From Spirochaetales bacterium (lineage in GTDB: Bacteria > Spirochaetota > Spirochaetia > Sphaerochaetales > Sphaerochaetaceae): DNA of 13,727 nucleotides. The stretch lies in NCBI GenBank assembly GCA_022771185.1, contig JALFCJ010000103.1, positions 1 to 13,727 of the forward strand, written 5' to 3'. The translations under genes and the position numbers were made by a program. Below, one piece after another: positions 1-6,880 of the stretch; positions within the stretch are counted from its first letter, which is position 1; each line of letters begins with the position of its first letter. The notes beneath the pieces are model-generated. The model saw only the letters and a list, made by a program, of their open reading frames with translations. It was not told the origin of the DNA and did no database searches.

Positions 1-144
1 GCATACTTCGAAATGGATCTTCTCCTTATTTGCACTTTTGTTCTGCTCAAAATATTCGGAATAATGCCTTATGAGGTTCTCTATCTGGTGCTTCTCCAAT
101 CCCAGTGTGGAGAATAGTTTTGACGCATCTTCAATTGTAACCAT
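1..144 (-). CDS. N-terminal fragment of an unrecognised protein (possible transposase), cut by the window edge
   Basis: Forty-eight codons are open from an ATG at 144-142 to the window edge, so only the amino end is visible. A good ribosome-binding site (AAGGGG) lies about 9 nt upstream of the ATG on the minus strand. The peptide starts MVTIEDASKLF, looks mostly helical, and ends with IHFEVC just as the window stops. A cysteine after such a helical lead-in could begin a zinc ribbon like those near the start of IS1595-type transposases, but only one cysteine is visible, so this is a guess. The 80 nt upstream contain the stretch CTAGGACGGTTTTT (minus strand), which could belong to an insertion-sequence end. 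The gene is divergent from the lipoprotein gene at 334. The open frame and start are well supported; the function is not. Confidence 0.6.
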   Translation of the reverse strand, partial: MVTIEDASKLFSTLGLEKHQIENLIRHYSEYFEQNKSANKEKIHFEVC

Positions 145-333
145 GGCTATTTGCCCCTTGTTACAATAATTGTCGCATCTGCAGTAGGTCAAAAACCGTC
201 CTAGTGGGGTAATAAGTCACCAATTCTCGAATATGCAACAAAATTACACAACTTTAAGGCTTTGTGTCTTTGTTTATTATTTTCTCCTATCTATTTTATT
301 TTCATATCACAAGTTGTTAATTAGCTTTAAGAT

Positions 334-2067
334 ATGAAAAGAATTTTTATCCCTCTTATGGCGATACTGTTGTTAGTATCGTGTACTCCGATTGATTACC
401 CGTCGTCTGATTATTCATCAGCAAGCATTGAAGAAGTGAAGACAAAAGATCCTATGTGGAGTGTAGAGAAAGGCAGTAAGAATGCCATCGTTTCTTTCTC
501 TCCTCTAGAGGGTGTAGACTCCTACTCGATTATACTCAGTCAAGAAGGAGGAGATACAAGGTCATTCTCTGTCCTTCCGTCCTCATTCTCTCTGGGACGA
601 TTCCATCGCGAGATAAAAGGACTTCTCCCCGATACCAATTACATACTCTCTCTTCAAGTAGAGTGTGGAGGCGAGAAAGGTGAAGTAGAAGAGTCTTATG
701 CATTTAAGACAGAAGACAGCTCTTCCGATAAGCCGGAGTATGCTCCATATGCTTTTTGCGAGATAAGAAACGAGACATCTGCAACTATCCACTTCAATCT
801 TGAGGAAGGAATGTGGTACAGAATGGTTCTCTACTCGGAAGAGGACATAGGCTCCAAAGAGTTTGTATTCCATTCCTCTGGCTATAGTGACAGCTACGAT
901 ATATTAGGCCTGGAAGAATCCAAGTCTTATACCCTTACTATCCAGCATGGAAAGAAAAACGGAGAGTGGGGGATAGTTAAGAGGGAAGTCGAGATCGATA
1001 AATATAGAGTTCCAGCAACAATGAAACTAAGTGTTGATGGAAATACATTTACTCTCGATACTTCTCCTTCAGGGAAAGAGATATATCTATTATCAAGAAG
1101 CGACAGGTCTTTTAGTTATAAAATAACTGCTGAAGAGTTTGTAATTCCTACCTCCATACTTCCATCTATGGAGAGAGACGAATACTTTGCTTATAACAGG
1201 ACAGATAATATCCTGAGTAACGCTGTGTCGTTTACTTCTCCTATGAAGACAGAGGTTACCGTCACTCCAGACTCTATTACTCTAGAGTGGGAGGAAAGCG
1301 AGGAAGCACTATACTTTGTTTCGGTCAAAGTCATTAATGATAACGATAAGAGAGTAATCCCAGAGCCAATGGTAAGGGATGTTGAAAGTGACGGAGAGAG
1401 GGCGGTTCTGAAGCTTGATAAGCTTGTCAGCAATACTAACTATGAGATAGAGATTACTTTCACTCTCTCCGATGGCGCATCGTCTACTTATAAAGAGAGA
1501 GTGAAGACAGATAGCTATGTCGGAACATACGCTTGGCTAGGCTACCCATCCGACGGCATTAGAAGTGCTTTCTGGGTGGACGTAAAAGATAGCACAGACA
1601 GCGCTTATCCATATTATATTACTGTCAGCGAAAAAGACCCTGCCTTTGATGGAAATAAGTACATGATCATGCCTCTTATTGACGATTCTCTCTCCTCTTA
1701 CGTTCCTATTGAAGGAAACATCAAGTACAGAGACGAAAGCGAAGAGTTTATGAAGGCTTATAAGTGGAACGCGAAGAAGTGGAATAAGACAAGTATGGCA
1801 CCGTCGGAGTGGAAGCCGCAGAGCACTACCATTAACGGCGACAGCGTTACAAGCTTAGTCTACTCAAAAGCAGTAGGAATGAATCTCTACACAAAGACTC
1901 AGTTCTCTTTCCGTTATAGAGAGGGAAAGAAAGAGCTTGTGTTCTATAACGCAGGAGAAGGATCGAGTGCAGGCTTTGTCAACATCGGCCTATTTACAAA
2001 CCCCGAGCCGTCTCCAGGCCTGGATAAGTATTCCTTTGTCCTGACAAAAATAGAAGGAGAAGTATAA
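334..2067 (+). CDS. Lipoprotein with tandem fibronectin-III-like repeats
   Basis: This encodes a 577-residue predicted surface or periplasmic lipoprotein. The first 17 residues are a short signal peptide with a lipobox ending in Cys17 (LLVSC). Several beta-rich repeats follow at roughly residues 38-125, 133-223, 225-300 and 303-393. They resemble fibronectin type III modules: each has a tryptophan or hydrophobic strand near its start and a late TNYILSL- or TNYEIEI-type strand. The last ~180 residues form a separate, tryptophan- and tyrosine-rich domain that I do not recognise. The stop codon shares one base with the next gene's ATG (TAATG), so the two are translationally coupled. ATG 334 is the first in-frame start after a stop codon; no convincing Shine-Dalgarno precedes it. 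A role in surface adhesion or carbohydrate binding is possible but unproven. Confidence 0.85.
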   Translation: MKRIFIPLMAILLLVSCTPIDYPSSDYSSASIEEVKTKDPMWSVEKGSKNAIVSFSPLEGVDSYSIILSQEGGDTRSFSVLPSSFSLGRFHREIKGLLPDTNYILSLQVECGGEKGEVEESYAFKTEDSSSDKPEYAPYAFCEIRNETSATIHFNLEEGMWYRMVLYSEEDIGSKEFVFHSSGYSDSYDILGLEESKSYTLTIQHGKKNGEWGIVKREVEIDKYRVPATMKLSVDGNTFTLDTSPSGKEIYLLSRSDRSFSYKITAEEFVIPTSILPSMERDEYFAYNRTDNILSNAVSFTSPMKTEVTVTPDSITLEWEESEEALYFVSVKVINDNDKRVIPEPMVRDVESDGERAVLKLDKLVSNTNYEIEITFTLSDGASSTYKERVKTDSYVGTYAWLGYPSDGIRSAFWVDVKDSTDSAYPYYITVSEKDPAFDGNKYMIMPLIDDSLSSYVPIEGNIKYRDESEEFMKAYKWNAKKWNKTSMAPSEWKPQSTTINGDSVTSLVYSKAVGMNLYTKTQFSFRYREGKKELVFYNAGEGSSAGFVNIGLFTNPEPSPGLDKYSFVLTKIEGEV

Positions 2068-3323
2068 TGAAAAAGATAGCAATAATAACAGTTTTGGCTC
2101 TAATTCTTTTTTCTCTTTCGGCAGCCTTCGTCCCATTCTCCTATGATAGGACGTCTCCTATTTTCTCTTCTCCTTCCCGAATTCTTGAAGAAGAGGAGAA
2201 CACTCCATTTGGTTTCATGGTGGATCTTTCTTCAGATATAAAGGGGCTGTCATTCCTTTCCTCTCCATTAAGTGTAACTGAAGAAGCATCAAAGAATATG
2301 GTGCGGACACTGGAGAAGAAAGACGCAGAGTGGTGGAAGAATAATCCGGAAGTGATCTCTGTGTTCTCTTCCTATGATGCTTCCTTCCCCACACCCACTT
2401 TTGATAGTGAGACAGAGTCATTGGAACTTTGGAAGATAAGAAACTATCTATCATCAACATTTCTCTCTTCCTCCTACACAAAGGAGAGGAGAGCCTATGT
2501 AGTATCTGCATTGGCTAACGACGGTGGTGTATTTTCAGAGAACGAGAAGATCGGAGGAGACACAGATTTCTTCCTCTCTCTCTTTGGGGAGAATGTGAAA
2601 GACGGCTTTGGATGGGGATGGAATGTAAACGTAGGCTTTGATGGTAGCGATAGGCTCTTTGGAGGAGGAAAGAGTATATTCAGCGTGGATGCCCGGGGTG
2701 AGATAGGATATGCTTTCCCACTTTCAGAAAAGGTTGCTTTGGGGATCAGCTGTATACCGTCACTAAGAATGGAGACTTATATTCTTCCTTCCTCTTATAC
2801 TCTCTCCAGACTCCAATCCAATATGCTCTCCCTATTTACAGAAGACTTCAGGTTTGGAATGGGCATAGAGCTTAATCTGGGCCTCTCTTACAAAGTAAAC
2901 GAAGAACTTTCATTTACTCTGGACGGAAGAAATATTCCGTCTCTCTATACATATTGGGGGATAACACTGGGAGACATGGCATCCTTTAACATGAACTTCA
3001 ATAGGCTTAAAGATACTTGGATAGAACTCCCTGATGCAGTTGTGGCCGCCCATTGGAAGAGGGGAGGACATAGAGTGGATGTCGTGATGGACAGCATTGT
3101 GTCCCAGATGTTATGGATGAAGGAAGTGGATGGTTATGAGTTTGATTTTTTGTTGTGTCCAAAAATCCAGTATTCATATTACTTTGCACCTGAGAAATCG
3201 ATTACAGCATACCTCGAGAACAGCATGATCGCCTTTGGCCTGGATTTCAGCGGTTTCTCATTCTCCCTTTCTTATGTCCTAGAAGACAACAATATTGGAG
3301 TGAAGATGGGTTATCGTTTCTGA
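2067..3323 (+). CDS. Predicted outer-membrane beta-barrel protein
   Basis: This is a 418-residue exported protein. It begins with a lysine pair and a hydrophobic signal peptide of about 19 residues (cleavage likely near LSA-AF) with no lipobox cysteine. The mature part is rich in alternating aromatic and polar strands and in glycine/serine turns. It ends in GYRF, a terminal phenylalanine after a final amphipathic strand, which is the usual recognition signal for outer-membrane barrel insertion. The start overlaps the stop of the preceding lipoprotein gene by one base, with GAAGGAGA as ribosome-binding site, so the pair is probably made together and may form one surface complex. The protein resembles uncharacterised spirochaetal and Bacteroidetes barrel proteins in style; I cannot assign a named family. 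Its TGA stop is the first three bases of the 60-nt repeat that follows. Confidence 0.8.
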   Translation: MKKIAIITVLALILFSLSAAFVPFSYDRTSPIFSSPSRILEEEENTPFGFMVDLSSDIKGLSFLSSPLSVTEEASKNMVRTLEKKDAEWWKNNPEVISVFSSYDASFPTPTFDSETESLELWKIRNYLSSTFLSSSYTKERRAYVVSALANDGGVFSENEKIGGDTDFFLSLFGENVKDGFGWGWNVNVGFDGSDRLFGGGKSIFSVDARGEIGYAFPLSEKVALGISCIPSLRMETYILPSSYTLSRLQSNMLSLFTEDFRFGMGIELNLGLSYKVNEELSFTLDGRNIPSLYTYWGITLGDMASFNMNFNRLKDTWIELPDAVVAAHWKRGGHRVDVVMDSIVSQMLWMKEVDGYEFDFLLCPKIQYSYYFAPEKSITAYLENSMIAFGLDFSGFSFSLSYVLEDNNIGVKMGYRF

Positions 3324-3380
3324 TAACTCATTGCCATCAAGATAAAAAAACATTATATGTGTCCTTCTCTCGGGAAGGAC
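3321..3380 (+). repeat. 60-nt direct repeat, copy A, with terminal hairpin
   Basis: This copy starts on the stop codon of the outer-membrane protein gene. The first 20 nt differ from copy B (4364-4423) at one base, the next 15 nt are unrelated, and the last 25 nt are identical. Overall spacing is the same in both copies. The final 20 nt form a hairpin (stem GTCCTTC/GAAGGAC, loop TCTCGG). Similarity ends at the hairpin. Confidence 0.85.
3361..3380 (+). terminator. Hairpin after the lipoprotein/OMP unit, possible terminator
   Basis: A perfect 7-bp stem (GTCCTTC with GAAGGAC) encloses a 6-nt loop; a T-G pair could tighten it to a CTCG tetraloop. It lies 38 nt after the stop codon. The downstream sequence CATATTATTG has no T-run, so intrinsic termination is uncertain. 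It could instead stabilise the 3' end of the mRNA. Confidence 0.45.
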
Positions 3381-3669
3381 CATATTATTGCTTAAGGAAT
3401 CACTCTGTTTTATCTGAGTCTAATTTTCATCATCCCTAAGTCATCTTTTTCATTTAAGGTGGAGATATTAGCTTAAATGTAGGGAGGATTAAGAGAAAAA
3501 CTTATCATCAAAAATTGATTGGTTCTTCTTTGGTTAAAAAAAACTCTTAGGCAAAATAAGCCTGCATTTATCCTCTATCAATAATCTAACAAGAATTTCT
3601 GACGCTTGGACATGAACGATTTGATAGATGTATTTATCTTTTTTTATTAGATGTAAGTGAGTTACTTTT
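3381..3669. other. Non-coding stretch upstream of the toxin-antitoxin operon
   Basis: This is A/T-rich DNA without a convincing gene on either strand. A minus-strand frame stays open for about 45 codons here but has no start codon, no ribosome-binding site and low-complexity A/T content. The stretch probably belongs to the same inserted segment as the toxin-antitoxin pair, because both lie between the two repeat copies. Confidence 0.5.
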
Positions 3670-3698
3670 TTGACATTTTAGCTAATTTAGGATAGATT
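3670..3698 (+). promoter_or_regulatory. Sigma-70-type promoter of the toxin-antitoxin operon
   Basis: A perfect -35 box, TTGACA (3670-3675), is followed after exactly 17 nt by TAGATT (3693-3698), a four-of-six match to the -10 consensus. Transcription would begin near 3705, about 20 nt before the antitoxin ATG. The operator palindrome overlaps the spacer and extends beyond the -10. Confidence 0.7.
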
Positions 3699-3713
3699 TA
3701 AATTAGCTAAAAT
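3675..3713. promoter_or_regulatory. Palindromic operator for antitoxin autoregulation
   Basis: A perfect 15-bp inverted repeat has one arm at 3675-3689 (ATTTTAGCTAATTTA) and the complementary arm at 3699-3713, separated by 9 nt. It overlaps the promoter spacer, the -10 side and the start region. Phd/YefM antitoxins and their toxin complexes repress their own operons by binding such palindromes, so this is the expected autorepression site. Confidence 0.8.
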
Positions 3714-3725
3714 GGAGGTGTATCT

Positions 3726-3968
3726 ATGATCGCTGCTACTGCTACAGCAACTGAGATGCAAAATAATTTCGGAAGGTATCTAAATCTTGTAATGAGTGGT
3801 TATGAAGTTATCGTAACAAAAAATGGTAAGGAAATAGGTCGCTTTATTCCGAAGGAAGCAACGGTCTCTTACCTCACCGATTCTCTTATAGGCATTCTAA
3901 AGGGTGATTATGACTTAGATAAAGAAAAGGCAGAGAGGTTGATTGAAAAAAATGGTCCTATTGATTGA
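3726..3968 (+). CDS. Phd/YefM-family antitoxin
   Basis: This is an 80-residue type II antitoxin that should neutralise the PIN toxin encoded next to it and repress the shared promoter. The amino-terminal half has the Phd/YefM fold signature: an opening strand, then EMQNNFGRYLNLV, then VIVTKNGKEIGRFIP. This is the DNA-binding and dimerisation part. The carboxy-terminal tail, about residues 50-80, is the expected toxin-wrapping segment, rich in charged residues. GGAGGTG lies 5 nt before the ATG. The gene overlaps the toxin start by 17 nt, the usual coupling in such modules. Pairing of a Phd-type antitoxin with a PIN toxin, rather than Doc or RelE, is a common exchange. The family call is secure. 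Confidence 0.93.
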   Translation: MIAATATATEMQNNFGRYLNLVMSGYEVIVTKNGKEIGRFIPKEATVSYLTDSLIGILKGDYDLDKEKAERLIEKNGPID

Positions 3969-4359
3969 TATAAACATCCTATTGGATGTTATGATGGAGA
4001 GACAGGAATTTGTAAAAGATTCCTCTATGATATGGAAGCTTTGTGAAACGGAGAGAGTGACAGGATATATATCTGCACTCACCATTACCAATCTAGTGTA
4101 TATTATGCGTAAGAAACTGGATCCAAAGAAAATAGCAGATATAATAAGCCTACTTAGGATGATATTCGTTTTCACTGATCTTGGTGTGCCAGACATCAAT
4201 TTGGCTTCAGGTATGGAGTGGAATGACTTCGAAGATGCAGTCCAGGCCGCAACTGCGTATCGCGTTCATGCGGATTATATAGTAACAAGGAATACTAGAG
4301 ATTTTGCAGATAGTAGGGTTCCGGCATTTACGCCAAACGAAATTCTAAATAGGATATAG
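3952..4359 (+). CDS. PIN-domain (VapC-like, PIN_3) toxin ribonuclease
   Basis: This is a 135-residue metal-dependent endoribonuclease toxin; relatives cut tRNA or rRNA to arrest growth. The opening strand and first acidic residue are in LLIDINILLD (Asp6; most relatives have DTN, here DIN). ISALTITNLVYIMRK at about residues 40-54 is typical of the PIN_3 subgroup. The later acidic positions are in DFEDA (residues 92-96) and ADYIVTRNTRDF (Asp108, Asp117), so the catalytic set appears complete. I chose ATG 3952. An in-frame TTG at 3943 would add three residues and sits only 4 nt from the GAGAGG motif. Either start lies inside the antitoxin gene, so translation is coupled. The stop is 4 nt before the second 60-nt repeat. 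Confidence 0.92.
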   Translation: MVLLIDINILLDVMMERQEFVKDSSMIWKLCETERVTGYISALTITNLVYIMRKKLDPKKIADIISLLRMIFVFTDLGVPDINLASGMEWNDFEDAVQAATAYRVHADYIVTRNTRDFADSRVPAFTPNEILNRI

Positions 4360-4363
4360 AATC

Positions 4364-4423
4364 TGATAACTCATTGGCATCAAACGAGTATTACATAATA
4401 TGTGTCCTTCTCTCGGGAAGGAC
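4364..4423 (+). repeat. 60-nt direct repeat, copy B, with terminal hairpin
   Basis: This is the second copy of the repeat at 3321-3380, in the same orientation and 1,043 nt downstream. It begins 4 nt after the toxin stop codon. The outer 20 and 25 nt match copy A with one mismatch (GCC versus GGC), while the inner 15 nt are different. The conserved right end is the same hairpin. Together the copies bracket the whole toxin-antitoxin operon and its promoter. Confidence 0.85.
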
Positions 4424-4430
4424 ATTTTCT
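4404..4430 (+). terminator. Probable terminator of the toxin-antitoxin operon
   Basis: The same hairpin as in copy A (stem GTCCTTC/GAAGGAC) is here followed by ATTTTCTTT, a better T-tract than in copy A. Transcription from the toxin gene probably ends here. Confidence 0.55.
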
Positions 4431-4947
4431 TTAAAATGATATTGCAAAACCCAACATTGAGTCATTTATTATTCTGATGCAATCCTATAGTTTGAGAGAC
4501 GAAGCTTTCTTGTTGTCCATTGAGAAAAAAAAGGAAGACAGATAGGGTACATCATCCCTTTAAAAAGAATGCTAACATTCAAAGTCAGGATAAAAAAAGG
4601 TAACCCTCCATATTCCCACTCCCTCATAGCCCGGGGGCAGAACTAAATCCAATGAGACAGTAGAGAAACTCCCAAAGCCTGCATTTACGTTTTCATTTAC
4701 AGTAGTAGGGTTTGGATATCTATTTGAATGAACACCCATATTATTGCATAGGATTCTTTAACATTGATTATTTCTTAAGGGAAAGAAAAGACAAAAATAT
4801 CTTCATCACAATTTTTTTCTAGGCGTGAAAAACGTGTAGTAGGTTTACTGGATGAGCTTTTCAAAAAATTAATTTCTATTGTCGCGTTTATTAATAATCT
4901 GCAAAGATAAGACGTTAGGGTATTTTACATTCCCAAAGGAGATAATA
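4424..4947. other. Intergenic region upstream of phnD
   Basis: About 520 nt lie between the toxin-antitoxin operon and phnD. The region holds one minus-strand ORF of 55 codons (4572-4739) and otherwise A/T-rich sequence. I see no promoter for phnD that I would defend: a TTGTCG at 4879-4884 has no -10 at proper spacing. No clear Pho-box-like direct repeat is visible. The palindrome TTATTAATAA near 4889 is short and may be chance. Confidence 0.5.
4572..4739 (-). pseudogene. 55-codon ORF, possible remnant of an exported-protein gene
   Basis: A minus-strand frame runs from ATG 4739-4737 to TAG at 4574-4572. It has no ribosome-binding site, and there is no opposing gene of which it could be a shadow. 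The translated peptide looks protein-like in its second half, with NAGFGSF, then LPPGYEG, then IWRVTFFYPDF, rather than low-complexity. The carboxy end of the lipoprotein encoded at 334-2067 has a loosely similar run (NAGEGSS, PSPGLDKYSF), so this may be a decayed paralogue, but the resemblance is weak. It could also be chance. I do not assign a function. Confidence 0.25.
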
Positions 4948-6018
4948 ATGAAAAAACTTCTCGCTATCCTTCTCGTTGCTGTATGCATGTTCTCTGTTTT
5001 TGCTCAGGGGGCTGCTGAAGAAAAAACAGCAAAGGATGACAAGGTCATCGACAACCTCACACTTGTCTATGCACCGACTTATGAACTTGAGACTCTTACA
5101 AAGATGCTGGAGCCTCTTAAGGAATCTCTTCCAAGAGCTCTTGCAAAGTATGGTTATACTCTCAACAGCTTCGATGTTACAGTAGGAACAAGCATGGAGA
5201 TCATAGCTGAAGGTCTTGCTGCCGGTACGATCGATCTTGGTGTAGTGGGTGCAACAACTTATGTTTTGTATGAAGACGAAATCAATGCTCTCGCTCAGGT
5301 GTCCAGAATCGGATATGAAAAGGATACAAGAGATATCGCAGATTGGAACACCGGTAACGTCCATAAGGATGAGAACTTTATGTCACCTGGTTCCAGATCT
5401 GTCCTTTGGGTAAATATTCTTACAGAAAAGGGAAGAGAACTTCTTTCCAAGGCAGAAAGTGGCAACCTTACATGGGATGATCTTCAGAATGCAAAGTGGT
5501 CTCTTGGTAAGACAACTTCAGCTACATCCTTCATCCTTCCTTCTCTTTGGCTTGATGAAATGTATGGTACTGGTGTAGGCGAATCCAAGAAGTCTGTAGA
5601 AATGCTTAAGAATGCATCTGTAGGTAACGGTGGTTCTGCAATTATCGAAGCACTTCTTCTTGGTCAGTGTGATATTGCTGCAAACTATCAGGACAAAGTC
5701 TATGGAGAACAGGCTACTTTCGATGCGTTTGAAAAGCTTTACCCAGAACTTGCTGCAGAGGGAAAGGAACCACAGGATATTCTTAAGGCCATTGCCCTTA
5801 CAGAAAGATCTGTCAACGAAGTTTGGGTTGCAGGAACAGGTGAAAAGATGACAGAAGGCTTCTGTGATGCTCTTGCAAAGGCTCTCATGGATCTTGCAAA
5901 TTCCGATGATCCAGCAGACAACCTTCCTTTCAGAAATCTTAACCAGAGTGGACTCGTAGTACCACTTCCTGAGTACTTCGAAGGTGCTCGCCAGCAGGTT
6001 GCAGCTGCATCAAACTAA
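4948..6018 (+). CDS. phnD: Phosphonate/phosphite ABC transporter substrate-binding protein
   Basis: This 356-residue periplasmic binding protein delivers phosphonate, phosphite or a related phosphorus compound to the permeases encoded downstream. It has a signal peptide (MKKLLAILL...) with likely cleavage after Ala19 in FAQGAAEE, a junction typical of spirochaetal exported proteins. Family signs are the opening strand LTLVYAPTYE, the VTVGTSMEIIAEGLAAGTIDL region, GVVGATTYVL, and the later TTSATSFILPSLWL and GQCDIAANYQDKVY segments of PhnD-type proteins. I chose ATG 4948 because AAAGGAG lies just before it and the signal peptide starts there; an upstream in-frame TTG at 4879 would put 23 non-signal residues ahead. 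It is the first gene of the phn operon. The exact ligand cannot be read from the sequence. Confidence 0.92.
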   Translation: MKKLLAILLVAVCMFSVFAQGAAEEKTAKDDKVIDNLTLVYAPTYELETLTKMLEPLKESLPRALAKYGYTLNSFDVTVGTSMEIIAEGLAAGTIDLGVVGATTYVLYEDEINALAQVSRIGYEKDTRDIADWNTGNVHKDENFMSPGSRSVLWVNILTEKGRELLSKAESGNLTWDDLQNAKWSLGKTTSATSFILPSLWLDEMYGTGVGESKKSVEMLKNASVGNGGSAIIEALLLGQCDIAANYQDKVYGEQATFDAFEKLYPELAAEGKEPQDILKAIALTERSVNEVWVAGTGEKMTEGFCDALAKALMDLANSDDPADNLPFRNLNQSGLVVPLPEYFEGARQQVAAASN

Positions 6019-6062
6019 CAGACTAGTTGTAGATGGCAGCAATCTCTTCTAGAAGATGCAGA

Positions 6063-6084
6063 CAGGGGGAGAATCTTCCCCCTG
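6063..6084 (+). terminator. Intercistronic hairpin between phnD and phnC
   Basis: A perfect 8-bp G/C-rich stem (CAGGGGGA with TCCCCCTG) encloses the 6-nt loop GAATCT, starting 44 nt after the phnD stop. The following AATGCTTTTAT has only a short T-run, so partial rather than full termination is likely. Such hairpins after binding-protein genes commonly protect the 3' end of the first message and give excess binding protein over membrane subunits. Confidence 0.65.
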
Positions 6085-6109
6085 AATGCTTTTATAAATC
6101 GGAGCATTT

Positions 6110-6880
6110 ATGATTAAACTAGAACATGTATCCAAAGTATATGGAAATGGGACAAAAGGTCTTGATGATGTCAGTTTGGAAATACAGAATGGCGAATTTG
6201 TAGCTATTATTGGTCTTTCTGGGGCAGGTAAATCAACACTGATCAGAACCATCAATAAGATGATCGATATCACAGATGGGAGTCTGACTGTCGATGGTGT
6301 TGATGTATCTACTCTTAAAGGGAAATCTCTCCGAAAGTTTAGGCGAAAGATTGGAATGGTCTTCCAGTCTTTTAATCTTGTTACAAAGGTTTCCGTTATT
6401 AACAATGTATTGACAGCTCGGGCGGCAGACATGTCCTTCCTGCGTATATTCTTAGGGTTATACAAAAAAACTGACAAAGTCAAAGCTTTGGAAGCTTTGG
6501 ATAAGGTTGGCATCCTGGATAAGGCTTATATCCGTGCAGATCAGCTTTCGGGAGGTCAGCAACAGAGAGTCGCTCTTGCCAGAACCTTGGCCCAGGATCC
6601 TGAAATAATCTTAGCTGATGAACCTGTAGCCGCCTTGGATCCTGTTATGGCGGAAACGGTAATGGATGACTTCAAGAGAATCAACAAGGAAATGGGTATT
6701 ACTGTCTTGATCAATATTCATCATGTTGACTTAGCCCTTCAATATGCAGACAGGATCATTGGAATAAAAGCAGGAAAGATTGTATATGACGGGCCATCCT
6801 CGGCCATCACAGAAGATACTCTTCAGACTATCTATGGCAGGAAACTGACTGACGACGAGTTTATGAAGGAGAAGAAGTGA
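6110..6880 (+). CDS. phnC: Phosphonate/phosphite ABC transporter ATP-binding subunit
   Basis: This 256-residue ATPase drives import through the two PhnE permeases. All nucleotide-binding motifs are intact: Walker A GLSGAGKST (35-43), Q-loop Gln86 in VFQSFNL, signature LSGGQQQR (146-153), Walker B IILADEP (166-172), D-loop ALD (175-177) and the H-loop in INIHHVD (His204/205). The LSGGQQQR signature and the NLVTKVSVINNVL segment fit the PhnC subgroup. The length matches the family. GGAG lies 5 nt before the ATG. The stop overlaps the first base of the following phnE ATG (TGATG). Confidence 0.95.
   Translation: MIKLEHVSKVYGNGTKGLDDVSLEIQNGEFVAIIGLSGAGKSTLIRTINKMIDITDGSLTVDGVDVSTLKGKSLRKFRRKIGMVFQSFNLVTKVSVINNVLTARAADMSFLRIFLGLYKKTDKVKALEALDKVGILDKAYIRADQLSGGQQQRVALARTLAQDPEIILADEPVAALDPVMAETVMDDFKRINKEMGITVLINIHHVDLALQYADRIIGIKAGKIVYDGPSSAITEDTLQTIYGRKLTDDEFMKEKK

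Noticed and set aside
3490..3640. Minus-strand open frame of about 45 codons upstream of the antitoxin
   Set aside because: No start codon, no ribosome-binding site and A/T-rich low-complexity content.
3321..4423. Integron-type cassette with attC sites on both sides of the toxin-antitoxin genes
   Set aside because: The repeat length and position after stop codons are suggestive, but the ends are not complementary to each other, no GTTRRRY/RYYYAAC core pair is present, and the hairpin is confined to the right third.
4879..4947. TTG start upstream of phnD
   Set aside because: It would bury the signal peptide behind 23 unrelated residues; ATG 4948 has a strong ribosome-binding site.
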